Source: DATKMG01 sp035541995 (GTDB lineage: Bacteria; Acidobacteriota; Terriglobia; Versatilivoradales; Versatilivoraceae). From it: a DNA stretch of 8,037 nucleotides. Location: positions 1-8,037 of the forward strand of contig DATKMG010000643.1 in NCBI GenBank assembly GCA_035541995.1, given 5' to 3'. The notes under the pieces are model-generated. The model saw only the letters and a list, made by a program, of their open reading frames with translations, ran no database searches and was not told where the DNA came from. Made by a program: the position numbers and the translations under genes. The first letter of the stretch is position 1. Each line of letters begins with the position of its first letter. Below are positions 1 through 6,290 of the stretch, in pieces.

Positions 1-42
1 GCCTTTCATGCCCCTCGGAGGGGCACCACGTAACATGAAAAT
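1..42. repeat. Dispersed repeat module, left copy (inverted relative to 3158-3199)
   Basis: The first 42 bases are the reverse complement of 3158-3199 with three mismatches (39/42). The module holds a short hairpin, GCCCCT-CGG-AGGGGC (9-23), and ends in the 9-mer CATGAAAAT (34-42). That 9-mer or its complement also occurs at 2915-2923, 3003-3011 and 3158-3166. The module may continue beyond the left edge of the window. I infer a multi-copy intergenic repeat; no transposase is visible. Confidence 0.75.
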
Positions 43-47
43 ATCAA

Positions 48-120
48 TGTGGGAGCCGCGCTCCGCGCGGCGAAGTCCTCGGCCAAATTATGGTCGCCGC
101 TCGGAGATCGGCTCCCACAC
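48..120. repeat. REPIN-like element: two inverted REP-type palindromes
   Basis: TGTGGGAGCCG (48-58) is perfectly repeated in inverse at 109-119. Each half reads as a REP unit: a GTGGGAG head followed by a small palindrome ending in GGCGA. The left unit contains the hairpin GCCGCGC-TCC-GCGCGGC (55-71). The right unit, read on the minus strand, is GTGGGAG followed by GCCG...CGGCGA. Two REP units facing each other are the known REPIN architecture, normally mobilised in trans by a RAYT (REP-associated tyrosine transposase). No RAYT gene is in this window. The REPIN name is inference from structure. Confidence 0.65.
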
Positions 121-292
121 TAAAAAGGATTTTCAAGAGAGCAGTGACGACTCTTGATTCTTGCTCAACAATCCCCAAGGGGGGATGAATGTGAATGGTC
201 ACGGGTGAAGCAAGGGACGCCAGTCTCAGAAATACGTCAGCGAATTTATGGAACGCTGTTCCTAAGTCAAGGGAACCCGCAGATGCCGTCGT

Positions 293-1261
293 CTAACTGA
301 ATCTCGGAAGAATGACCATGTCCTCTGGAGGCACGGGCTCCGTCTTCAAGCCTGAGCGCTGCCAGGCCTGCAAGCCCCCCTCCAGGACATAGGCATCGAA
401 ACCCTGCTCTCTCAATTGACGCGCCACACGGGCGCTAGTGGCCTCTCGCAGTCAGGTGCAGTACAAATAGATCTTCTTGCCTCCGGGAAACTTAGAGGCC
501 TCTTCCAGGAGCTGATTGGGTTCAAGGCGAACTGAGCCCTTGATGCGAGTGGCACCCCGGTCGTAATAGCCATGACTCCGAGTGTCGGCAATAATGACTC
601 CATCCTTGTGAGATGCCAATGTTTGGGCCAGCTGGATGGGGGTAACCCGTGGAACCTCAACCAGAGACCGATCTTTCCAGGAGTGCCATAAGCGATAAAC
701 TAAGGCCCCCAGAATCGCTAGCAGCACCAAAATCATCAGGCTGTGGCTCAACGACACGAACCAGTCCACCACGAAGGAAATCAGGTGACTGAAGTAAAAT
801 CCAAATGCCATGATAGGGAGAACATACAGGCATGAGGCCAGAAACTCCAGCCCGAGAAATTGGATCGGGCTCATGTTCAGACTGCCTGCCAGGGGTGCCG
901 CCATTATGTTGATGCCTGGGAGGTATTTGGAGAAAATCAAGGTCATCCGCCCTCTCCGATAGAAGGATTGGGCTGATTTCAAAATGCAGGACTCAGGATT
1001 GATCGACAATCTGCAGAGAAAACCAAGTAATGCCCAACCGGTGTAACGGCCGACCAGGAATAAGAGGTATTGTCCCAATATCGAAGCCAGCACCGCCGAG
1101 AGCAGAAGGTGCGGCACATTCATCGTTCCATAGGCGCATGCCGCTCCGGCGGTCAGTAAAATGGGGGTGGATGGGATGGGAATACCGATCGCTTCGACAA
1201 AAAGATTGGCAAACACCAAGGTGTATCCGTATCGGCTCAGCAGGTGCAGGAGTTCGACCAT
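293..1261 (-). CDS. DedA (VTT-domain) membrane protein fused to rhodanese, candidate selenoprotein with in-frame TGA as Sec270
   Basis: Read through one in-frame TGA (452-454), this gene gives 322 residues ending at TAG 293-295. Residues 1-195 are a DedA/SNARE-associated membrane domain with FVEAIGIPIPSTP (22-34), a GRYTG stretch (71-75) and FSKYLPG (110-116). DedA proteins are inner-membrane transporter or lipid-scramblase-like proteins. Residues 205-315 form a rhodanese domain: ADTRSHGYYDRGA (225-237), the active loop LYCT-U-LREATSARVA with catalytic Cys268, and a C-terminal YVLEGGLQAW typical of rhodaneses. The TGA falls where I recall related DedA-rhodanese fusions having the second Cys of a CxC loop. 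TGA is an ordinary stop elsewhere in the window (2686-2688, 6238-6240), so this is not a recoded genome. A SECIS-type hairpin follows the TGA. Start ATG 1261 has only a weak Shine-Dalgarno, but no other start exists after the upstream stop. The alternatives are a recent nonsense mutation or a sequencing error. PHA_gran_rgn lies 63 bp upstream on the same strand. Confidence 0.8.
421..454 (-). promoter_or_regulatory. Candidate bacterial SECIS element with its UGA
   Basis: On the minus strand the TGA (454-452) is followed by a 16-nt spacer, then GCGCC-CGTGT-GGCGC (435-421): a perfect 5-bp GC stem with a 5-nt loop. The loop has G as its second base, followed by T, 23-24 nt after the TGA. Bacterial SECIS elements recognised by SelB sit just downstream of the UGA and carry a G near the start of a small apical loop. 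In E. coli fdhF the loop GU is about 20-21 nt after the UGA by my count. A competing hairpin, GCCAC/GTGGC (442-438 with 427-423), would leave a 10-nt loop. A possible lower helix pairs CTGC just after the TGA with GCAG about 45 nt later. Hairpins this short can arise by chance, so conservation is needed. Confidence 0.6.
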
Positions 1262-1324
1262 CGGTATGTCGCTAGTCTTCCGGATCCGCGTGCAGCCCTC
1301 TGATCTCTTTGAGACTCACCAGGG

Positions 1325-1654
1325 TTAACTTTCGTTGTTAAGAGTTTCTTTCAGTTTTCGCGCGAGTAAGGCCTTAACTCCCTCTTCACCAACCAACGCA
1401 GTAACAATGGAAGGGAGCTCGCTATCCAAGACCACCAAGCCGTCGGTGACGAGGATTTTCCCCCGGACCGAGGCGCTAAACGTGCCTTTCCCTGCTGTGA
1501 ATGAGAACTCCATCAGATTGTCCTTCCAATGTCTATCAACGACATGAACCTCAATCCCGCCCGGGAGGGGATTCAACAGCAGTTTCTCCCAGAGCGCGTC
1601 AATTCGGGCTACTGCTTCCTGCTGGGTACAGTCATGATTCGTCTCAAGATGCAT
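1325..1654 (-). CDS. Polyhydroxyalkanoic acid system family protein (PHA_gran_rgn-like)
   Basis: This 109-residue soluble protein resembles the PHA_gran_rgn family (polyhydroxyalkanoic acid system protein). The pattern is an N-terminal His followed by an Ala/Glu-rich helix (about 7-28, QQEAVARIDALWEKLL). Then come beta strands with a Trp-containing turn (HWKDNLMEFSFTAGKG, about 42-57) and an SASVRGKILVTDGLVVLDSELP stretch (about 60-81), and finally a helix rich in Leu/Lys. Family members average roughly 90-110 residues and some are linked to PHA granules, but the biochemical role is poorly known. No PHA synthase or phasin is visible here, so a granule role is not supported by context. It precedes the DedA-rhodanese gene by 63 bp and may be co-transcribed with it. 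The ATG has no clear Shine-Dalgarno. Confidence 0.7.
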   Translation of the reverse strand: MHLETNHDCTQQEAVARIDALWEKLLLNPLPGGIEVHVVDRHWKDNLMEFSFTAGKGTFSASVRGKILVTDGLVVLDSELPSIVTALVGEEGVKALLARKLKETLNNES

Positions 1655-1763
1655 CGTATGAGGTCATATCTAGACATTTTTTCTGGAGCTTGTCAATGAT
1701 GGGTCGGAAAGAAAGATTTCGGAATTCCCAGGAAGCACCAAGTTGGGAAGTCGCCATTTACGA

Positions 1764-1793
1764 TTGTCCAATTTGACTGACCTACTTTAAGAT
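1764..1793 (+). promoter_or_regulatory. Weak sigma70-like promoter candidate before the hydrolase
   Basis: TTGTCC (1764-1769) and TAAGAT (1788-1793) each match the sigma70 consensus at 4 of 6 positions, separated by 18 bp. This would start transcription near 1800 and leave about 88 nt of leader before ATG 1888. It lies in the 233-bp gap between the divergent genes. It may be chance. Confidence 0.25.
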
Positions 1794-1887
1794 TCCTCTC
1801 TTTTTGGTGGTATCAATTGCCGATAACCACTATGATTCGCTGTTTGGACCCTGTAGTGATTTGACCTCTATAACGGCTCCACCCCGC

Positions 1888-2688
1888 ATGTTGCACTTCA
1901 AGACTTATCAAACTGTTCTTCATCAGGATTGGGTGGTCTTCGTCCATGGAGCCGGTGGAAGTTCCTCCATTTGGTTTAGCCAGATCCGCGAGTTCAGAAA
2001 ACACTTCAACGTCTTGCTGCTCGATCTACGAGGACACGGCAAATCTCGCAATGTTGGGGATCTTCCCAGGAGGATGTACACCTTCAAGCGAATTAGCGAG
2101 GATATCCTTGAAGTTCTAGATCACCTGAAGATCCAGGCCGCCCACTTCGTGGGAATCTCAATGGGTACCATCATCATCCGGACCATTGGGGAAATAGCTC
2201 CACAGCGTATCCGCAGCATGATCCTTGGGGGCGCAATTACCCGCTTGAGTTTTCGTTCCAAGCTCCTGGTTCTGTTTGGCAATTGCTTCAAGTGGGTGGT
2301 CCCCTATCTCTGGCTGTATTCCCTTTTTGCATGGATCATTATGCCGAAGAAACGGCACGAGCGATCCCGGCTGTTGTTCATCAATGAAGCTAAGAAGCTC
2401 TGCCAGAAGGAATTCATTCGCTGGTTCCGGCTCACACAGGAAGTTGTGCCTCTACTCAGTTACTTCCAGGAAAGGGAAATCCCCATTCCGACTCTCTACT
2501 TGATGGGGCAAGAAGATTACATGTTCCTCCCTTTTATCAAAAAATTGATCAAACAGCACCGTTTCTGCACATTGCGGGTGTTGGAAAACTCCGGCCACGT
2601 CTGCAATGTGGACAGGGCTGATCTGTTTAACAATTTCTCCATTGCATTTATCAAAAACCAGGCACAGTTGAACGCGGCTGCCAGTTGA
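1888..2688 (+). CDS. Alpha/beta-hydrolase fold protein
   Basis: With ATG 1888 the product is 266 residues. The frame is open back to TTG 1804 (28 extra residues), but that extension has no hydrolase character and no Shine-Dalgarno, so the ATG is preferred. The fold is clear: DWVVFVHGAGGSSSIW (14-29) gives the oxyanion-hole HG motif. It is followed by LLLDLRGHGKS (43-53) and the nucleophile elbow GISMG with Ser91. The likely acid is Asp210 in LMGQEDY, and the catalytic base is His237 in NSGH. A hydrophobic, basic lid-like insert (about 120-155, including VVPYLWLYSLFAWII) could lean on a membrane or bind a lipid-like substrate. Esterase, lipase or haloperoxidase-like activity is possible; the substrate is unknown. 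It is divergent from the PHA_gran_rgn/DedA pair and followed by repeats, so probably monocistronic. Confidence 0.85.
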   Translation: MLHFKTYQTVLHQDWVVFVHGAGGSSSIWFSQIREFRKHFNVLLLDLRGHGKSRNVGDLPRRMYTFKRISEDILEVLDHLKIQAAHFVGISMGTIIIRTIGEIAPQRIRSMILGGAITRLSFRSKLLVLFGNCFKWVVPYLWLYSLFAWIIMPKKRHERSRLLFINEAKKLCQKEFIRWFRLTQEVVPLLSYFQEREIPIPTLYLMGQEDYMFLPFIKKLIKQHRFCTLRVLENSGHVCNVDRADLFNNFSIAFIKNQAQLNAAAS

Positions 2689-2803
2689 GTCCAAATCGCA
2701 TTCGGTCCGTCCCCCCAACTCCTCCTCTGAAAATGCAGCTAGTGGAATGAACAGTGGGAGTAATCACTGTTAACCGGGGCAGGTGTCCCAGTTTTGATCT
2801 TAA

Positions 2804-3011
2804 GGCATCCTGTTGGGATGCCAGCCATTAGCCGGGGGTTGAGCGGCGACGCCGGTCGCCGCGACACCCCCGGGAAGATGTGAAAATCAACAACGACCCT
2901 GAAGGGGTCGCATTCATGAAAATGCGGTTTTGGTGGAGGGTCGTGCGAGTGACCGCCGTCACCCGTTGCGACCTTGGCCCCGACGAAGCGGGGCCCTCCA
3001 GTATTTTCATG
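2804..3011. repeat. Chain of palindromic repeat modules in the 682-bp intergenic region
   Basis: Adjacent strong hairpins fill this stretch. They are GGCATCC-TGTTG-GGATGCC (2804-2822); a long one at 2832-2873 with outer CCGGGGGT/ACCCCCGG, a 3x3 internal loop, and inner GCGGCGAC-GCCG-GTCGCCGC; and CGACCC-TGAAG-GGGTCG (2894-2910). The last is a three-way junction closed by GGAGG (2935-2939) with CCTCC (2995-2999), with arms GTGAC-CGCC-GTCAC (2949-2962) and GGCCCCG-ACGAAG-CGGGGCC (2976-2995). CATGAAAAT at 2915-2923 and its complement at 3003-3011 bracket the junction. ORFs through it are not gene-like. I infer an immobile composite of dispersed repeats, or a structured RNA. From 2689 to 2803 I see only a small AACAGTG/CACTGTT hairpin (2750-2771) without a U-tract. 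Confidence 0.7.
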
Positions 3012-3072
3012 CGCGGTGGTGAGCTTGAAAGGTCATGGGGCACTCTCTTAAGAATACGGTTTGGGCGGGTGG

Positions 3073-3094
3073 TCGCCGCGCTCCGCCGCGGCGA
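3073..3094. repeat. Perfect 8-bp palindrome related to the REP core at 55-73
   Basis: TCGCCGCG-CTCCGC-CGCGGCGA folds into an 8-bp stem with a 6-nt loop. Its CCGCGCTCCG core and GGCGA end resemble the left half of the REPIN at 48-120, but it lacks the GTGGGAG head. It is probably a degenerate or solitary REP-type unit. Confidence 0.55.
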
Positions 3095-3157
3095 TTCTTT
3101 CTGAAATTGGGAAGCCACAAGCTTGGAAATCAATTTCTCAGAGCTCGGCCCTCCCCC

Positions 3158-3199
3158 ATTTTCATGTTACGTGGCGCCCCTGCGAGGGGCATGAACGGC
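3158..3199. repeat. Dispersed repeat module, right copy (inverted relative to 1-42)
   Basis: This 42-bp module matches the reverse complement of 1-42 at 39 of 42 positions. It begins ATTTTCATGTTACGTGG and contains a GCCCCT-GCG-AGGGGC hairpin (3177-3191 or nearby). With the copy at 1-42 it brackets the PHA_gran_rgn, DedA-rhodanese and hydrolase genes in inverted orientation. Downstream, 3200-3370 holds the symporter leader, in which I recognise no further element. Confidence 0.75.
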
Positions 3200-3370
3200 T
3201 TGTAAGAAACCAAAAAAAGAAAGAACTCGAACTTGAAGCATGTTATGCTTTCGGCGAAGTTTGCCTCAAGGCCGCCTCCCTTCTGCGGTGTGAAACCAAT
3301 CTCTTGTTGGATCGGGTATCCAGGGTGTTCCTGAGCAACCTAATCTCATTCAGGGTGGACTTCTCCATAT

Positions 3371-5092
3371 ATGAATAGCGTCCTGTCTCCTGTGTGCCTG
3401 ATGTTGCAAGGCACTCCCTCGCGGCTCTTATCCCTTAGAACGGTCGATCTTCTGATCATCATCATTTACTTTGGAATTGTATTGGGCATCGGTTTCTACC
3501 TGAAGCGGTATACGAAGACGGGAAAAGATTTTTTTCTGGCAGGCCGGGAAATGACGGCCTGGATTGCCGGACTGAGCTTCGTGGCAGCCAACTTGGGCTC
3601 CTTGGAACTGATGGGCTGGGCAGCAGCCTCCTACCAGTATGGCATCCTGGCTACTCACTGGTATTGGATTGGGGCCATTCCTGCCATGCTGTTTCTGGCT
3701 ATCGTTATGATGCCGTTCTATTACATCTGCAAGACCCATTCGGTGCCGGGTTACTTGCAGCTCCGATATGGGAAGGCTAGCCGCTCTCTTTCCGCAGTTT
3801 CTTTCGGGTTGATGACCGTGCTGATGAGCGGAATTAACATGTACTCCATGGCCCTGGTGATGAAAGTCGTCCTGGGTTGGGACATTCACTTCAGCATCTG
3901 GGTCTCTTCCCTGACTGTTGCCGTATATGTTTCTTTGGGTGGATTGCTTTCTGCCATCTTTAATGAAGTTCTCCAGTTTTTTTTGATCTGGCTCGGCGCG
4001 CTGCTGGTCCCAATTATCGGCCTCATTGAGGCCGGGGGATGGGGTGGAATGGTGGAACGGATCCATCGCAATTTTCCACAGGGTGACTATACGCATCTGT
4101 GGCGGACGATGGGGGCGTTCTCAGACAATCCCATGGGAATCCATTGGACGGGCATTGTCTTTGGGCTGGGATTTGTCATCTCTTTTGGCTATTGGACCAC
4201 AGACTTCCTGGTCGTGCAGAGGGTTCTCTCTGCCAAGGACCTGCGGTCCGCCAAGCTGGCTCCTATCATAGGAGCCGCCTTTAAGATGTGCGTTCCTTTC
4301 ATCGTAATCCTGCCTGGTTTGCTAGGACTGGCAGTTCTTCCATTTCATCTCGTTGGTGAAGGACAGGCGGTGGCCAGCGGCGGGCACAGTTATAATGAGG
4401 TGCTCCCTTTGATGTTGGCACGTTATTGTGGTCCTGGCCTGCTCGGGTTAGGGATCACTGCACTTATCGCTGGATTTATGTCGGGTATGGCCGGAAACGT
4501 CAGTGCCTTTGCAACAGTTTGGACTTATGACATCTATCGGCCTTTGCGTAAGAATGCCAATGATGCGCACTACGTGAAAGTCGGTCGTTGGTGCACCATC
4601 CTGGGTGTTCTAGTCAGCATCGGGACTGCATACCTGGTGATGCAGTTTCTCAGCATCATGGACTATGTCCAGGCCTTGTTCAGCTTTTTCATTGCTCCTT
4701 TGCTTGGAACGGTTCTTCTGGGGATGCTCTGGAAGAGAGCCACACCGGCAGGAGGATTCTGGGGGCTTTTGGCCGGTACGGTCTCGTCAATTTCCATGTG
4801 GGCCTGGGTAAAGCTGGATCCCAATGCCCTGCGCACCATTGCTCTTTCCTCGGGCGCCAAGGACATGGCCGAGAACATGTATCGGGCCCTTTGGTCCTGG
4901 ATCGTGTGCGTAACGGTGACGGTGGCGGTCAGTATGGCCAGCCAACCGAAACCGGAGTCAGAACTGGGAGGGCTCGTCTACGGATTAACCCAAATTCCAT
5001 CTGAAGGACATCTCCCTTTTCATAAGCGTTCGGTTTTCTGGGCGGGAGTGGTCTTCGTGGTGTTTGTTGTCCTCAACATCATTTTTTGGTAG
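3371..5092 (+). CDS. Sodium:solute symporter family (SSS/SSF) transporter
   Basis: The product is a 573-residue, very hydrophobic protein of the SSS family (LeuT fold, about 13-14 TM segments). These inner-membrane carriers use the sodium gradient to import sugars, amino acids, carboxylates or other small solutes. Supporting features are the first TM (about 25-45), the FFLAGREMTAWIAGLSF turn (about 54-70), the family-like SVPGYLQLRYG segment (about 123-133), and a TM8-equivalent GNVSAFATVWTYDIYRPL (about 376-393) where sodium-coordinating Ser/Thr residues normally lie. The substrate cannot be assigned. ATG 3371 lacks a good Shine-Dalgarno, and ATG 3401 (Met11) is an alternative, since conserved sequence begins near residue 23. 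It heads an operon: the next gene starts 8 nt after its TAG, and the stop is part of the next gene's ribosome-binding site, suggesting translational coupling. Confidence 0.9.
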   Translation: MNSVLSPVCLMLQGTPSRLLSLRTVDLLIIIIYFGIVLGIGFYLKRYTKTGKDFFLAGREMTAWIAGLSFVAANLGSLELMGWAAASYQYGILATHWYWIGAIPAMLFLAIVMMPFYYICKTHSVPGYLQLRYGKASRSLSAVSFGLMTVLMSGINMYSMALVMKVVLGWDIHFSIWVSSLTVAVYVSLGGLLSAIFNEVLQFFLIWLGALLVPIIGLIEAGGWGGMVERIHRNFPQGDYTHLWRTMGAFSDNPMGIHWTGIVFGLGFVISFGYWTTDFLVVQRVLSAKDLRSAKLAPIIGAAFKMCVPFIVILPGLLGLAVLPFHLVGEGQAVASGGHSYNEVLPLMLARYCGPGLLGLGITALIAGFMSGMAGNVSAFATVWTYDIYRPLRKNANDAHYVKVGRWCTILGVLVSIGTAYLVMQFLSIMDYVQALFSFFIAPLLGTVLLGMLWKRATPAGGFWGLLAGTVSSISMWAWVKLDPNALRTIALSSGAKDMAENMYRALWSWIVCVTVTVAVSMASQPKPESELGGLVYGLTQIPSEGHLPFHKRSVFWAGVVFVVFVVLNIIFW

Positions 5093-5100
5093 GAGTGATT

Positions 5101-5343
5101 ATGTCCACCGAAACGAAACATTTCATCACCATTTGGTTCTTTATTGGCGCCTTGTTGCTGGTTTATGGAATTCTCATCCTGGGAGCTGCCATCTACGGAC
5201 TTTCTCACCCTCCCGAGATGCAAACAGTCTTGTCGGGGCGCATGCAGCATATTGTTTCACGCGCCGGATTTTGGTGGGGGGGGCTGCTCATTGTGCTGGG
5301 TGCGGTTTACACTTATCTCAATTGGCCTGACAACCGGAAGTAA
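5101..5343 (+). CDS. Small two-TM membrane protein linked to the symporter
   Basis: ATG 5101 is preceded by AGGAG (5091-5095), which overlaps the symporter TAG. This fixes the start and gives 80 residues; the in-frame TTG 5086 inside the symporter is not needed. TM1 spans about residues 9-33 (ITIWFFIGALLLVYGILI within it) and TM2 about 56-73 (GFWWGGLLIVLGAVYTYL). They are joined by a hydrophilic loop with SHPPEMQTVLSGRMQH, and the tail is short and polar. I do not recognise a named family. It is not obviously the known DUF4212 small subunit of other SSS transporters. Its position between symporter and enzyme, and the tight coupling, suggest an accessory or stabilising subunit of the transporter, which is inference. 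It is 24 nt from the following gene. Confidence 0.8.
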   Translation: MSTETKHFITIWFFIGALLLVYGILILGAAIYGLSHPPEMQTVLSGRMQHIVSRAGFWWGGLLIVLGAVYTYLNWPDNRK

Positions 5344-5367
5344 TAAGCGAACCAAAGGAGTGTTTCC

Positions 5368-6240
5368 ATGCGCCTTTTGTCTTTTTCTCATCGGGGACGC
5401 CGATCCGTCGGAGCCGAACTTGATCCAATCCATGTTCTCGATTTTCACCTGGCCAGCAGTTCTTTGCCGTCAGGGATGAGAGAACTACTTGAAATGGGTG
5501 ATGATGCCTTGGAATTGGGCAGGCGATTTCTGAAGGCTCCCCCAAAAGGAGCGATTCTGCACAAGCGGGAACTCCAGGTCTTATCTCCCTTGTGTCCCGA
5601 AGAGCGCCCCAAGATATTCTGTATTGGCCTTAATTATGCAGACCATGCCGCCGAGTCCGGTTCTAAAGTCCCGGAGGATCCCTTGGTTTTTTCGAAATTC
5701 TTCAATGCGCTGGTCAGCCCGGGGGATCCAATTCCCTATCCCCCGGAATGCTCCACTCTGGACTATGAAACGGAACTGGTCGTTGTCATCGGGAAACGAG
5801 CCAAGCACGTTCCCCAGGAAGAAGCTTACACGTACGTTGCCGGTTACACCTGCGGCAATGACTTGAGTGAGCGCCAACTCCAGCGCAAGGACAGCCAGTG
5901 GCTGCGAGCCAAGTCCAGTGACTGCTTTGCACCAATCGGCCCTGTGGTTGTGACTCGCGACGAGATCTCCGATCCGCACGTGCTCGCCCTGGGAACCCGG
6001 GTCAATGGAGACGTGCGGCAGAATTCCAGTACCCGCCAAATCATCTTCAAAGTCCCGAAGCTAATAGAGTTCATTTCCACCTATATCACCCTCGATCCGG
6101 GCGACCTGATTTTCACCGGTACACCACCCGGAGTAGGCTTTGCTATGAAACCTCCACAGTGGCTCAAACCTGGAGACGTAGTGGAAGTGTGGGTTGAGAA
6201 GATCGGAAGCATTACAAACACCGTTGTGGATGCCGAGTGA
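5368..6240 (+). CDS. Fumarylacetoacetate hydrolase (FAH) family protein
   Basis: This 290-residue cytosolic enzyme starts at ATG 5368, with AAAGGAG (5355-5361 area) at good spacing. After an N-terminal domain (1-75) comes the FAH core: FCIGLNYADHAAES (84-97), DYETELVVVIGK (132-143) with metal ligands Glu134 and Glu136, and GNDLSERQLQRKDSQW with metal ligand Asp165. It continues with a KSSDCFAPIGP stretch (182-192) and FTGTPPGVG near residue 250. The family cleaves or hydrates C-C bonds next to carbonyls in acylpyruvates, diketo-sugar acids or catechol-pathway intermediates. This length and layout fit the acylpyruvate hydrolase, ureidoglycolate lyase-like and 2,4-diketo-3-deoxy-sugar-acid hydrolase groups, which homology labels often confuse. 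As last gene of the symporter operon it probably acts on a breakdown product of the imported solute. Confidence 0.88.
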   Translation: MRLLSFSHRGRRSVGAELDPIHVLDFHLASSSLPSGMRELLEMGDDALELGRRFLKAPPKGAILHKRELQVLSPLCPEERPKIFCIGLNYADHAAESGSKVPEDPLVFSKFFNALVSPGDPIPYPPECSTLDYETELVVVIGKRAKHVPQEEAYTYVAGYTCGNDLSERQLQRKDSQWLRAKSSDCFAPIGPVVVTRDEISDPHVLALGTRVNGDVRQNSSTRQIIFKVPKLIEFISTYITLDPGDLIFTGTPPGVGFAMKPPQWLKPGDVVEVWVEKIGSITNTVVDAE

Positions 6241-6290
6241 CCATTAGCCTTTCTCTCTACAAAGAAATAAGGCAGCCACTGGCTGCAAGA

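Noticed and set aside
452..454. Genetic-code reassignment of UGA (for example to Trp or Gly)
   Set aside because: Other genes in the window end with TGA at sensible places and the proteins use TGG for Trp normally.
412..660. Minus-strand 82-residue ORF over the rhodanese region, as evidence of a frameshift
   Set aside because: It is out of frame and shows no rhodanese character; the domain continues in the original frame, so no frameshift is needed.
452..1261. Treating the DedA-rhodanese gene as a complete 269-residue protein ending at TGA 452-454
   Set aside because: It would cut the rhodanese domain inside its active-site loop, while the same frame continues the domain for 52 codons.
1804..1887. 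TTG 1804 as the hydrolase start
   Set aside because: The 28-residue extension has no ribosome-binding site and no fold-related sequence; ATG 1888 sits just before the first strand of the domain.
2750..2822. Hairpins after the hydrolase as intrinsic terminators
   Set aside because: Neither stem is followed by a T-tract.
2804..3199. CRISPR array
   Set aside because: The repeats are palindromic and irregular in length and spacing, with no equal direct repeats separated by spacers.
2828..3378. Short ORFs of 74-105 residues in the middle intergenic region
   Set aside because: They run through palindromic repeats, have repeat-derived composition and no good start signals.
3428..4096. 222-residue minus-strand ORF
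   Set aside because: It is antisense to the well-supported symporter and has no family character.
5581..6039. 152-residue minus-strand ORF
   Set aside because: It is antisense to the FAH-family gene and has no recognisable features.
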